DNA of 50,031 nt from Alphaproteobacteria bacterium (GTDB taxonomy: Bacteria; Pseudomonadota; Alphaproteobacteria; Caulobacterales; Caulobacteraceae), in contig JANYET010000048.1 in the NCBI GenBank assembly GCA_025359785.1, forward strand, positions 1-50,031, in the 5' to 3' direction. The notes beneath the pieces are model-generated. The model was not told where the DNA came from and searched no databases. It saw nothing but the letters and a program-made list of their open reading frames with translations. The position numbers and the translations under genes were made by a program. Within the stretch, counting starts at the first letter, position 1; the number at the start of each line of letters is the position of its first letter. Below, in pieces: positions 28,550-37,519 of this stretch.

Positions 28550-29970
28550 TCGAACGCCTCCGAGATCCGCATGGGCTTGAGCGGCGCGCACGCGCTGTCC
28601 GAGCCAGGCAGTCGGGCGGAGGGCGCGCCGGCGGCAGGCTTGGCGGCGGCGATCTCGACCTCGACGGGCGCGTCCTTGGCCGGTGGGAAGGCGGTGACGC
28701 CGATGATCCGCGGCTCTGGGCGGGCGGTCTTGGCAGCCTCGACGCTGTTGGCGATGTAGCCGGCGGCAAGGGCGGCTGTGATGCCGCCTATGGCCTCGAT
28801 GGCCTGGAAGTCCGCCCAGGCGGCGCGCGCGATCTGGTCAGTCAGGGCCTCGACATAGCCCGCGCCGGCGGCCGGGTCGGCGACCCGGCCGATGTGAGCC
28901 TCTTCCATCAGCACCAGCTGAGCGTTGCGGCTCTGGCGGCGGCCAAATTCGGTGGGCAGCCCCAGCGCATCGGTGAAATTTCCCAGGATCACGGTGTCGG
29001 CCCCGCCGACCGCGGCGCCAAAGCCCGCGGCCGTCAGCCGGATCATGTTGGTCCAGGCGTCCTTGGCCGTCAGCATCCGCCGCGAGGAGCGGGCCTCAAG
29101 GCGCGCGACCGGGTCAGCGCCGCTGGCCGCCGCGATCCGCGCCCAGACCGCGCGGCCGGCGCGCAGCTTGGCGATCGTCAGGAAGTAGTCGGCGTCGGCG
29201 GCGAGGCCGAGGGTGATCGCGCCGAACGCCTGGGGCATCGGCAGGCCAGCTTCGACCAGGGCCCTGGCGTAGGCGACCGCTGCGGCGGCTGCGAAGGCGA
29301 CCTCGCCGGCCTCTCCGCCGCCGGCCTCATGCACCACGCGCCCCGAGGCGAGGAACAGCGGCGCCGTCGGATAGGTCTCGGCCAGCCGCGCCGCGACGTT
29401 GGCCGCCGAGGCGATGTGGGCCTCGATGGGCCCGGGGCTAGCACCGGCCTGGGCGTAGGCGCTCAGGGGGTCGAGATGGAAACGGACGAGGGCGGCGGGC
29501 GAGGCCTTGGCGACGACGCCCAGCCAGTCGGCGGCGGCCGGGCCGAGGAAGCCCGCGTCCAGGGCTACCGGCGCGAACTCCAGGATCACGCCGTCGAGCG
29601 CGCGCATCAGGTCCGCCGTCGAGCCGATGGCGACGCCCGCCTGGCCTGTGGGGTCGATGCGCATCACCGCCGACGCCGCGCCACCTCGGAGGTCGCCCAG
29701 GATCTCGGCGTTGGCGCGGGCCGGGTCGGGATGGGCGGTAAGGGTGGCGACTTCCCACGCGCGGTCAGCTGGGACCGCGCGGGCGGGCGCCCGCGGCTGC
29801 GGCGCCGGCGCATAGAGCGGCGCGATCGGCAGACCCTCGGCGGTGGTCTTCTCCAAGGAGGTGAACGGCGCCTCGCCCAGGGTCTTGTCGACCAGGGCGC
29901 GCCAGTCGGCCTCGGTGGCGGCGGGGAAATCGCCAATCAACGGACGGGTCAGGACAGGGGCGTCGGCCAT
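28546..29970 (-). CDS. mutA: Methylmalonyl-CoA mutase small subunit, short form
   Basis: 474 residues. It matches the catalytic-like barrel of the small subunit: [84 protein letters not shown] (in pieces). The classical small subunit is over 600 residues because of a second, non-functional B12-like domain. Here the protein stops right after the barrel linker (MRISEAFE), so that domain is missing. It supports folding and stability of the catalytic chain and does not bind cobalamin. No frameshift is seen, and the stop overlaps mutB cleanly. Confidence 0.92.
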   Translation of the reverse strand: MADAPVLTRPLIGDFPAATEADWRALVDKTLGEAPFTSLEKTTAEGLPIAPLYAPAPQPRAPARAVPADRAWEVATLTAHPDPARANAEILGDLRGGAASAVMRIDPTGQAGVAIGSTADLMRALDGVILEFAPVALDAGFLGPAAADWLGVVAKASPAALVRFHLDPLSAYAQAGASPGPIEAHIASAANVAARLAETYPTAPLFLASGRVVHEAGGGEAGEVAFAAAAAVAYARALVEAGLPMPQAFGAITLGLAADADYFLTIAKLRAGRAVWARIAAASGADPVARLEARSSRRMLTAKDAWTNMIRLTAAGFGAAVGGADTVILGNFTDALGLPTEFGRRQSRNAQLVLMEEAHIGRVADPAAGAGYVEALTDQIARAAWADFQAIEAIGGITAALAAGYIANSVEAAKTARPEPRIIGVTAFPPAKDAPVEVEIAAAKPAAGAPSARLPGSDSACAPLKPMRISEAFE

Positions 29971-30020
29971 GGCGCGAAATGGTCTCGCATCGCAGGCTTC
30001 GTCAAGTTCGAGCAGCCCGA

Positions 30021-30854
30021 TCAGTTCTCCGGCACGCCGGCCACCACCACGCGATAACGCTTGCGCAAGGTTCTCAGGAAGGCCGCGTTGGCTTCGGCGC
30101 GGCGCTCGGTCAGATAGGCCTCGCGCACCTGGTCGCGGACGGCCTCGAAGGCGACAGACGCCGCCTGATGGCGCGTGGTGACCTTGACGATGTGCCAGCC
30201 GTAAGGGGACAGCACCGGGCCCTGCCAGCTTCCGACCGGCGCGGTCTCCAGCGTTTTCACGAACGCCGGGCCATAGTCGCGCAGCAGGTCGGCGATGCTG
30301 ACGTCGTCATAGGCCAGGGGGAAGAGGAACGGATCGCCCGTCGGATCCTCGCGGCCGCCTTCCTCGGCGCGCCCTATCGCCTGGGCCGCGGCCTTCTGGG
30401 CCCCGCCGTGTGGCCGGTCCCCCGAAAAGAATACCTGCTGAAAGGCTACCCGGGCCGGGGCGGCGTAATGGTCCGATGTCTTGGCGTAGTATTCGCGCAG
30501 CGCCTTGTCGGTGGGCTCGGCGACCTCCGCGGTGTCGTCGGTGGCGAAGGCCACTTTCTGCGCCAGCCGCCGGCGGATGATCATGTCACCCTTGTCGAGG
30601 CCGAGGCGGAGCGCCTCGCGGGCCAGCAGTTCCTCGTCGATCCGGTCACGGATGATACCAGCGAGCTCGACCTTGTTGGGCGGCCGCTGCATCTGGACCT
30701 CCCAGTATGTGGCGAGCTGATTGAGGTCCTGAGCGTCCAGGGTGACCGTCGGCCGTTGCGTCGCCTTCACGATGCTCAGGCCGCCAAACAGCAGGGCGCC
30801 GACGACCAGGAAATGCGCCAGCGGCTCGCGCGCCACCCGGCGGAGGAAGGTCAT
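30021..30854 (-). CDS. Peptidylprolyl cis-trans isomerase, PpiC/parvulin type, membrane anchored
   Basis: 277 residues from ATG 30854; a GTG one codon upstream also reads. One N-terminal membrane segment (FLVVGALLFGGLSIV) anchors it, then a SurA_N-like helical part, then a rotamase domain: APARVAFQQVFFSGDRP, ADLLRDYGPAFVKTLETAPVGSWQGPVLSPYGWHIVKVTTR (in pieces, about 160-240). It would help fold periplasmic or outer-membrane proteins. It lies 25 bases after the DUF3604 gene, likely in the same transcript, so a dedicated chaperone role for DUF3604 or the receptor is possible. Confidence 0.88.
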   Translation of the reverse strand: MTFLRRVAREPLAHFLVVGALLFGGLSIVKATQRPTVTLDAQDLNQLATYWEVQMQRPPNKVELAGIIRDRIDEELLAREALRLGLDKGDMIIRRRLAQKVAFATDDTAEVAEPTDKALREYYAKTSDHYAAPARVAFQQVFFSGDRPHGGAQKAAAQAIGRAEEGGREDPTGDPFLFPLAYDDVSIADLLRDYGPAFVKTLETAPVGSWQGPVLSPYGWHIVKVTTRHQAASVAFEAVRDQVREAYLTERRAEANAAFLRTLRKRYRVVVAGVPEN

Positions 30855-30879
30855 CACGCGCAGGGCCTCAGGTCCGGTC

Positions 30880-32817
30880 TCAGGCTTTCGGCTCGTACCA
30901 GATCGGCGAGGACCAGGCCCGCTCCATTACCGTCTTGGCGAGCGTCGGGTTGGGCGGCGTGCCGTTGCGGATCGCATCCCACGTTGACCAGCGGCAGGAA
31001 GGATTCTCCAGGACTCGCAGATAATAGAACGCCCGCTGCTTCGGCTTGAACGTCGGATCGGTCCAGAGCGTCCGAAGCTCCACATCGCCCTTGAAGGGTT
31101 CTGGCTCACAGGTGGTCAGGTTGACGCTCGCGCCGTTGTCGGGGCAGCGCCAGGTGGTCTTGTTAAGCGCCAGCTTATCGGAGCAGGCCACGTCGAAGAC
31201 CTGTTCCTTGGCGACGCCGTTCTCGACCCAGCCCTTCACCACCTGGGCGCGCTGCAGGTAACCGGAGTTCGGATCGCGAACGCCCCAGATCAGGAACTTC
31301 GGCGCCTTGCCAGCCCCTTTTCCTTGACTAGGGGAGGGCTTCAGGTCCGAGCCCATGGGCACACCCTTGGCGTAGGCCTCGTGGACCAGATTGGTGTGCT
31401 TGGCGAGATCGTCGGGCAGGTCGTATCCGGCGAAGAACCGCACCCGGATGCGCGGACCCGAGGTGGCGAAGGTCTCCTTGCGCCGCAGGGCCGCGAAGAT
31501 CGCCTCGCGGGAATTTTCCTCCGCCCATACGCCGGCCAGGCCCGAGGCGCCCCAGGCCTGATAGGGGCCGGTGGCATGGGCGGAGTCCGGGGTGTCGGCG
31601 GGCCAGGTCCTGGCGCCGCCCGGCGGGATCGAGCCGCGCTGCGCGGGCGTGCCGTCCGAGCGCCCGACCTTGGAGAAGAAGTTGCGCTCCTCCACCGATC
31701 CGGGCGCTGCGTTGTGGGTGTCGCTGGAGCCGATGAAGCCAAACTTGAAGGGATTGAACCCCTTGGTCTCGCGCATCAGGATCCCGTCCTTCAGCGCCTC
31801 GCGGACGTAGCTGCCCTTGAATTTGGTGACCGGCTTATTGCCGCCGATGTAGCGCTCCATGATCTCGAAATTGGCCCACTCGTCGTTGGGCGAGAGCGAC
31901 GGATGGACTTCGGAGGTGCCCTTGATCTGGGTGATCTCGGCCAGCGGCTCGTTGCGCATGCGCAGTTCGGCGTAGGCCCGATCCATGGGCGTGCCGTCGC
32001 GCTTGGTGGGCTCGAACATCAGACCGTCGGAGCCGTTGGAGTTGTGCGGGATGGCCAGCACATCGATGCCCTTGGCCCGCCAGCCGTCCATGGTTCTCCA
32101 CAGGTCCTCCGGATTGGCTGACATGGTGGAGGTGTAGGGCAGGGTCGGGACCTTGGCGGTGCGGAAGATCACGTTGCGATGCAGGTTTCGGCCGTCCGGC
32201 GCGGAGGTGAATTCGTAACCCACGAAGGTGGTGAAGCGGCCGGGATCGTTGTTGCGGGCGGCGGCCGCCTTGACGTCGGTCCAGGCGCGGCCGGCGACGT
32301 CGGGAGCACTGAACTCCTTGGGCATCTGGCCGGCGTGGCTGAGCGCGACGACCTTGTCGAAGGCCGCGCGGATCGCTTTGGGATCGGGACTGAACAGGCC
32401 CTGGACCAGGGGGCTCTTGGAGAGCGGCCTCGATGGGTCGTTCGCCTCGCGCATGCCGCCCATATATTCCGAGTGGTCGGTCACAGCCGTGAAGTCGAGC
32501 GGCCCGCCAGAGCGGCGGATATTGAAGCCCGAGGCGTGGCCGATGGTGTCGCCCTTGGCGAAGCGGTAGGCGTCATCGGGTGTGGCGCGGACGTTGAAGA
32601 TATAGGCGTCGAACGACAGGCCGGTGTGGACGTGCAGGTCGCCGAAATAGGCGTTGCGGTCGGCGCTGTAGCCCGGGAGGCGCCCCGCCGGCCTCGCGGT
32701 GGCTGCCGGCGCGACGGGCGCGGACGCCGGTGTGGCGGCGGCCAGCGCCGCGCCACCGGTTCCGATGGCGATCACAGCGGCGATGATGGCGCGGCCATGG
32801 GCTTGCCTATGCTTCAC
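30880..32817 (-). CDS. DUF3604 secreted protein (PHP/metallophosphoesterase-like)
   Basis: 645 residues. The GTG at 32817 was chosen because GGGAG precedes it by 6 bases and a signal peptide starts at once (IIAAVIAIGTGGAALAAATPASA). The DUF3604 core has AYFGDLHVHTGLSFDAYIF (about 55), FTAVTDHSEYMGGM (about 105) and IGSSDTHNAAPG (about 385): HxH, DH and DTH metal sites like those of PHP-type hydrolases. The family has no established reaction. Codirectional with the TonB receptor upstream (135-base gap) and the parvulin downstream. Confidence 0.88.
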   Translation of the reverse strand: MKHRQAHGRAIIAAVIAIGTGGAALAAATPASAPVAPAATARPAGRLPGYSADRNAYFGDLHVHTGLSFDAYIFNVRATPDDAYRFAKGDTIGHASGFNIRRSGGPLDFTAVTDHSEYMGGMREANDPSRPLSKSPLVQGLFSPDPKAIRAAFDKVVALSHAGQMPKEFSAPDVAGRAWTDVKAAAARNNDPGRFTTFVGYEFTSAPDGRNLHRNVIFRTAKVPTLPYTSTMSANPEDLWRTMDGWRAKGIDVLAIPHNSNGSDGLMFEPTKRDGTPMDRAYAELRMRNEPLAEITQIKGTSEVHPSLSPNDEWANFEIMERYIGGNKPVTKFKGSYVREALKDGILMRETKGFNPFKFGFIGSSDTHNAAPGSVEERNFFSKVGRSDGTPAQRGSIPPGGARTWPADTPDSAHATGPYQAWGASGLAGVWAEENSREAIFAALRRKETFATSGPRIRVRFFAGYDLPDDLAKHTNLVHEAYAKGVPMGSDLKPSPSQGKGAGKAPKFLIWGVRDPNSGYLQRAQVVKGWVENGVAKEQVFDVACSDKLALNKTTWRCPDNGASVNLTTCEPEPFKGDVELRTLWTDPTFKPKQRAFYYLRVLENPSCRWSTWDAIRNGTPPNPTLAKTVMERAWSSPIWYEPKA

Positions 32818-32952
32818 CTGTTGCTCCCTTGTCCCCATGCCCTCCATCCTATCCTCAGGTTGGGAGGGCCACTTCACATCCGTATGCCCGGTTGTGGTCC
32901 AGCTTCGCGCCTCGGCCGCGGATTCACAACAGCCGAAGCGCTGCTGCGGCGA

Positions 32953-35259
32953 TCACCAGCGGTAGCGAAGCTGCGCGCCCCAGGTGAGCGGGAAGTTGGA
33001 CCGCCGCACATTGTTGGTCGCGCTGATGGCCTCGAACACCACATAGTTCTCGTTGGTGAGGTTGTTGGCGTAGAGGCTGACCTCATAGCGCTGCCAGTTC
33101 ACGCCGACCCGGCCATTCACCAGCGTGTAGTCGTGAAGCGGCGGCGTCTGGGCGACTTCCTGCACGCCGCCCTGACGGCTGGACCCTTGCAGGTTGATGA
33201 AGCCCGTGACGCCTGAGATCAGGTCGTGCCGGTAGTTAAGGTTGAAGGTCTGCGTATTCTTCGGCTGCTGCGGCTGGTGGCGGCCCTTGTAGAGGCCACC
33301 GGTGACCTTGCCGCCTTGGTGCGCCGCGCCCAGCGTGACCTTGAGCGGGCCGCCCAGGATGTTGAAGCGGCCGACGGCTTCCACTTCGAGGCCGTAGAGG
33401 GTCGCTGGACCGGCGTTGAAGGCGAACGATGTGGCCTGGACCGGGCAGACCGGGTTGCCGAGCGCGCACCCGTTGTCGCCCTGGATGACGATGCTCTTGA
33501 AGTGATTCTCGTAGCCCGTGGCGGTGACGTAGATTTCGCGGGTGATGTTGCCTTTGAAGCCCGCCTCGTAGGCGGTCACCGTCTCGTTGTCGAACTCGGC
33601 CGGCACGCGCGTCGGCTGCCGTGGATCACCCAGCGAAGAGTTGAAGCCCCCGGCGCGGTAGCCGGTGCCGACCTTGCCGTAGACCAGCCAGTCGGTGATC
33701 GGCTTGTACGCGACGGTGACGGTGTAGGAGGTGTTGCCCGCCTTGCGCGTCGCGTCGATGTTGAAGGCCGCGGCGCCCAGAACGCCCGTTCCGAAGTCAT
33801 AGCGCCGGGTGGAAAACACCTCGTCGTCGTGGGTGTAGCGCATGTCCGCCGACAGATTCAGCCGCTCGGTGATGTCGTAGGCGGCTGATCCGTAGACCGC
33901 CCAGGATTCGAACCGCAGGCGGCCCTTGTCGAAGGTTCCGGTCGAAGGGCTGGCTGTTGTCGGCGACTTTGCAAGCACGTTCCCGGGGGTGTCGTGCAGG
34001 AGATAGTATTCGCCACCAGCGACCCATTTCAGGGACGACAGCGCGCCCAGCCCCGAGCCGCTGAAGTGCGCGTCCTGATAGACGATACGGGCGTGGTCGA
34101 GCTGGTCGCCGCCCTGGGCGTAGTCGGCCGCCAGCACCGCGTTGACCGCGGTCGGCGCCACCTTGCCGGCCGCCACCGCGGCGCGCGCGAAGTCGATGGA
34201 GGAGGCGTCGCGGTCGTAGGCGTTCTCGCCGTGCCGGTCGCGGAACATAGTCACCGTGTCGAGCTGGGCGCCGCCGAAGTCGTAGTTGGCGGTGAACTCG
34301 AAATTACCGATGTCCTGCTTGGCCTTCGAGGGCGCATTCCAGGCGGTCTCGTATTTGTCGGTGAAGATGCCCTTCGGATAGGTCGCCCCGGGGAAGGTGA
34401 CGACGTAGTAGATCAAGCCGGGCAGGCGTTCGGCACCGTGCTCGTAGAGCATATTCGCGGTGAATCTGCCGTTCTGGTAGTTGAGCTGCGCCCGGTAGAA
34501 ATTCTTGAACTGGGCGTCGGCGTACTGGCCGATGACCGGCAGGTGATAAAAGCCCTTTTTCTGGTCCATGAAATCGACGCCGAAGCGCGCGGCCCAATGC
34601 TCGCCCAGGGGTACATTGGTCACGGCCTGAATTTCCCGCAGGTCGTGGATGCCCAAGGTGGCGGTGGCGTAGCCTTCGAAATTGTGGCTTGGCCGGGCGG
34701 AGATCACGTTGATCGAGCCGCCCTCGGCGTTGCGACCGTTCAGGCCGCCCTGCACCCCGCGCAGCACCTCGATCCGGCCGGGATCGAACAAGTCCAGGTC
34801 GGTGAAGGTGCGGCCGCCGACCGTGCCGCCGCCGATGAAGGCCCCGTCGCGGAACAGGCCGACGCCGGCCTCGGCGTTGGTCGCTCGCGATGTGCCCGAT
34901 CCGCGCAGCGAAACGTCGGAGGTGATCGGATTGGAGGTATTGGCGAAGTTCACGCCGGGGACATTGGTCAGCAGGCTCTGAGCGCTGGGGATCCCGCCCA
35001 TGTCGCGGATGTCATCGCTGCTCAGCGCTGTCACGGCGATGGGAATGTCGCGCAGACGCTCGGCGCGCTTGCGCGCGGTGACCACAAGTTCCTCGATATC
35101 GTTCGGCGCGGCGGCGGCGGCGGTCGCCACGCCAGTCCGCGCCTGCGCGTGGGCGAGTTGCGGCGCGAGGCCGGTGACCGCTGCGAAGAGGGCGAGCACC
35201 GAGACGGACCGGCAAAGTCCGGATGACGCGCGCGTGGGCGCAGGCTGGTGATCACGCAT
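32953..35259 (-). CDS. TonB-dependent outer-membrane receptor
   Basis: 768 residues from ATG 35259, preceded by GGGGGGA; upstream in-frame starts lack such a site and add no signal peptide. Signal peptide to LAHAQA (about 40), TonB box IEELVVTARKRAE, plug with LRDIPIAVTALSS, LLTNVPGVNF, FDPGRIEVLRGVQGGLNGRNAEGGSINVIS (in pieces), barrel ending WGAQLRYRW. GGLNGRNAEGG departs from the usual TLFGRNATGG. The final Trp is less common than Phe. It is divergent from iclR, with a clear operator in the shared gap. Ligand unknown. Confidence 0.92.
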   Translation of the reverse strand: MRDHQPAPTRASSGLCRSVSVLALFAAVTGLAPQLAHAQARTGVATAAAAAPNDIEELVVTARKRAERLRDIPIAVTALSSDDIRDMGGIPSAQSLLTNVPGVNFANTSNPITSDVSLRGSGTSRATNAEAGVGLFRDGAFIGGGTVGGRTFTDLDLFDPGRIEVLRGVQGGLNGRNAEGGSINVISARPSHNFEGYATATLGIHDLREIQAVTNVPLGEHWAARFGVDFMDQKKGFYHLPVIGQYADAQFKNFYRAQLNYQNGRFTANMLYEHGAERLPGLIYYVVTFPGATYPKGIFTDKYETAWNAPSKAKQDIGNFEFTANYDFGGAQLDTVTMFRDRHGENAYDRDASSIDFARAAVAAGKVAPTAVNAVLAADYAQGGDQLDHARIVYQDAHFSGSGLGALSSLKWVAGGEYYLLHDTPGNVLAKSPTTASPSTGTFDKGRLRFESWAVYGSAAYDITERLNLSADMRYTHDDEVFSTRRYDFGTGVLGAAAFNIDATRKAGNTSYTVTVAYKPITDWLVYGKVGTGYRAGGFNSSLGDPRQPTRVPAEFDNETVTAYEAGFKGNITREIYVTATGYENHFKSIVIQGDNGCALGNPVCPVQATSFAFNAGPATLYGLEVEAVGRFNILGGPLKVTLGAAHQGGKVTGGLYKGRHQPQQPKNTQTFNLNYRHDLISGVTGFINLQGSSRQGGVQEVAQTPPLHDYTLVNGRVGVNWQRYEVSLYANNLTNENYVVFEAISATNNVRRSNFPLTWGAQLRYRW

Positions 35260-35400
35260 TCGACAGTCCCCCCTTGATATTATTGAGCGTAACGGAACTC
35301 GACATTTCGGTTGTGATCGCGACACATTTCGCCTTATTCCGCTGACCGGAACGCTGCAGCCCCGGAGCGCCGGGCTCACAGGGTGCAAGTTAGTCGGCTA

Positions 35401-35424
35401 AATCCTACTGAATGAGTAGGAATA
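35401..35424. promoter_or_regulatory. Likely IclR operator between TonB receptor and iclR
   Basis: TCCTACT (35403-35409), spacer GAATG, AGTAGGA (35415-35421) form a perfect 7-5-7 inverted repeat in the divergent gap. A copy with one changed base occurs at 38592-38610 upstream of the porin gene. The position fits autoregulation of iclR (ATG 35491) and control of the divergent receptor. Confidence 0.78.
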
Positions 35425-35490
35425 AACTGAGCGGCCGTACAGAAAAGCTGCGGGTCCAGGACGGCGCGTTGCGACCCGGTGGAGATGGCC

Positions 35491-36294
35491 ATGACCAAGA
35501 GCGAGACCGTCCAATCCGCCTTGCGGGCGCTTCAGGTGATCGAGGGGCTCAATCGCCGAAACGTGACGCCGCTGGAGGTCCTGCACGCGCATACTGGCCT
35601 GCCCAAGACGACGCTGGTGCGTCTGCTTGAGACCCTGATCGCGGCGGGCTACGTGGTCCGCGTTTCGCGGCGCGAGGGGTACGCGCTCACCGAGAACGTC
35701 CTCAAACTCTCGGCCGGCATGCGTCACCGCGACGTTGTGGTGGATATCGCGCGACCGCTGATGGAGGCCTTTACCCGGCGGCACAACTGGCAGGTGTCGC
35801 TGGCGACCAGCGAACAGGATTGCATGCTGGTGCGCTTCACCACCCGGCACATCAGCCCGTTCGCCCGCGAAGAAATCTTCCTCAATCGCCGGGTCCACAT
35901 GCTGCGCAGCGCTATCGGCAGGGCCTATCTGGCTTTCTGTCCGCCGGACGAGCGCGAGGTGATCCTCAATCTGGTGGAGGCTTCCGAAGCCGGTGAGATC
36001 GCCGGCGCCGGCGGTCGCGAGCAGATCGCGGCGGTGACGCGCCGTGTCCGGCGGGACGGCTATGCCACCATCGTCTGGGGCCCGGATGACGCGACGCGCA
36101 GCTTCGCCGTTCCGATCCTCGAGCCCGATGTGGCCGACCGCCCGTTGGGCGCGCTGGTGATGTTTTACTACCGCACGGTGATGACCGAGGCGCAGGCGGT
36201 GGACCGGTACCTGGGCCTGATCCGTGGGATGGCCGACGAGATCGCCACGGGTCTGCAGCGGCGCAAGATGGAGGCCGCGCCGCAGCCCGCCTGA
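35491..36294 (+). CDS. IclR family transcriptional regulator
   Basis: 267 residues from ATG 35491 (GGAG lies 8 bases before it; GTG 35479 and ATG 35485 are alternatives). The N-terminal winged helix has VQSALRALQVIEGLNRR and THTGLPKTTLVRLLETLIAAGYV-like text (about 5-60). The IclR effector domain follows: WQVSLATSEQDCMLVRFTT, SAIGRAYLAFCPPDER and FAVPILEPDVADRPLGALVMFYY. It resembles the MhpR-like branch that senses aromatic or other organic acids. The two matching inverted repeats at 35403 and 38592 suggest that it controls itself, the receptor and the sulfate/porin operon. Confidence 0.92.
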   Translation: MTKSETVQSALRALQVIEGLNRRNVTPLEVLHAHTGLPKTTLVRLLETLIAAGYVVRVSRREGYALTENVLKLSAGMRHRDVVVDIARPLMEAFTRRHNWQVSLATSEQDCMLVRFTTRHISPFAREEIFLNRRVHMLRSAIGRAYLAFCPPDEREVILNLVEASEAGEIAGAGGREQIAAVTRRVRRDGYATIVWGPDDATRSFAVPILEPDVADRPLGALVMFYYRTVMTEAQAVDRYLGLIRGMADEIATGLQRRKMEAAPQPA

Positions 36295-36397
36295 GTTCCG
36301 GACCGCGGAATGCGCCAAGATGGCCAGCCGCAAGGCAACGCACCGGGCTGGACTTCGGCGGCGCGCGCCGCGAACTATCGCGCGGGACGCCGGGTTG

Positions 36398-37438
36398 ATG
36401 GGCGCGGAGGGATGTTTGCGACGAGACGCGACGCGTGGAGGTTGGCTGGCGCTGGCCGCGGTGCTGTTTCTGGCGCTCCTGCCGGTGTGCGTCGCCCAGG
36501 CGCATGAAGTCCGCCCGGCGCTGATCCAGATTACCGAGACCGGGCCGGGCGCCTACGACGTGGTCTGGAAGCAGCCGATGGTCGGCGACATGACCATCCA
36601 CATGGCGCCGCACCTGTCGTCCGGCGCCATCGACAAGGCGCCGACCGGCGAGACCCGTTCGCCCGGCTTTCTGGTGCGGACCTGGCGGATTTCCGGCGGC
36701 CCGCCGCTGGATGGCCAGACGGTCAGCATCGAAGGCCTGACGCAAACGGTGACCGACGTCCTGATGCGGGTGACGACAGCGGATGGCAAGGTCGTCAACG
36801 ATGTTATCAGGCCCGCCGATCCAATGCGCAAGCTCGCGCTGGCCGGTCCGGCGGGGCTGAAGATCCCGGCCTATGTGACGCTCGGCATCGAGCACATCCT
36901 GACCGGCGCCGATCATCTGATGTTCGTGCTGGGCCTGCTGCTGCTGATCGGCCCCAACTGGCGGCTGGTGAAGGCGGTCTCGGCCTTCACGGTGGCGCAC
37001 TCGATCACGCTGGCGCTGGCCGCGCTCGGGTTCGTGCATTTCCCCTCGGCGATTATCGAGGCGCTGGTGGCGCTGAGCATCGTCTTCGTGGCCTGCGAAC
37101 TGGTTCCCGCGCCGGGGCGTCCGGAGAGCCTCACGCACAAACATCCCTGGCTGATCGCCTTCACATTCGGCCTGTTGCACGGCCTGGCCTTCGCCGGCGC
37201 GCTCGCCGAGGTGGGCCTGCCGAAGGGCGCTGAGCCGCAGGCGCTGCTGCTGTTCAACGTCGGTGTCGAGATCGGCCAGCTGCTGTTCATCGGCGTGGCG
37301 ATCGGGGCGATCTGGCTGCTGCGCCGGGCGCGGGCCTGGCTCACCGTTGACACCACGGTCTTCGCGCGGGTCGCGCCAGCCTACGTCATCGGCTGCTTCG
37401 CCGCCTACTGGCTGATCGAACGCATCTTCGCGGTCTGA
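36398..37438 (+). CDS. HupE/UreJ-family membrane protein with N-terminal periplasmic domain
   Basis: About 346 residues. The start is uncertain: ATG 36398, ATG 36320 or TTG 36416, the last preceded by GGAGGG. Signal segment (LALAAVLFLALLPVCVAQA), then HEVRPALIQITETGPGAYDVVWKQP and about 130 residues of beta-rich periplasmic domain. The C-terminal 200 residues have about 7 helices with buried His/Asp: GIEHILTGADHLMFVLGL, FTVAHSITLALA and LLHGLAFAGAL. Such motifs occur in nickel/cobalt-type carriers, so metal transport is plausible but unproven. It follows iclR by about 100 bases. Confidence 0.85.
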   Translation: MGAEGCLRRDATRGGWLALAAVLFLALLPVCVAQAHEVRPALIQITETGPGAYDVVWKQPMVGDMTIHMAPHLSSGAIDKAPTGETRSPGFLVRTWRISGGPPLDGQTVSIEGLTQTVTDVLMRVTTADGKVVNDVIRPADPMRKLALAGPAGLKIPAYVTLGIEHILTGADHLMFVLGLLLLIGPNWRLVKAVSAFTVAHSITLALAALGFVHFPSAIIEALVALSIVFVACELVPAPGRPESLTHKHPWLIAFTFGLLHGLAFAGALAEVGLPKGAEPQALLLFNVGVEIGQLLFIGVAIGAIWLLRRARAWLTVDTTVFARVAPAYVIGCFAAYWLIERIFAV

Positions 37439-37519
37439 CGAACAGGCGGCTATAGTCGGGTTGCGTGCGGTTTCATTTGCCACGTACAACGTAAATATTG
37501 ATCGGCTCAAGGATTTCAG

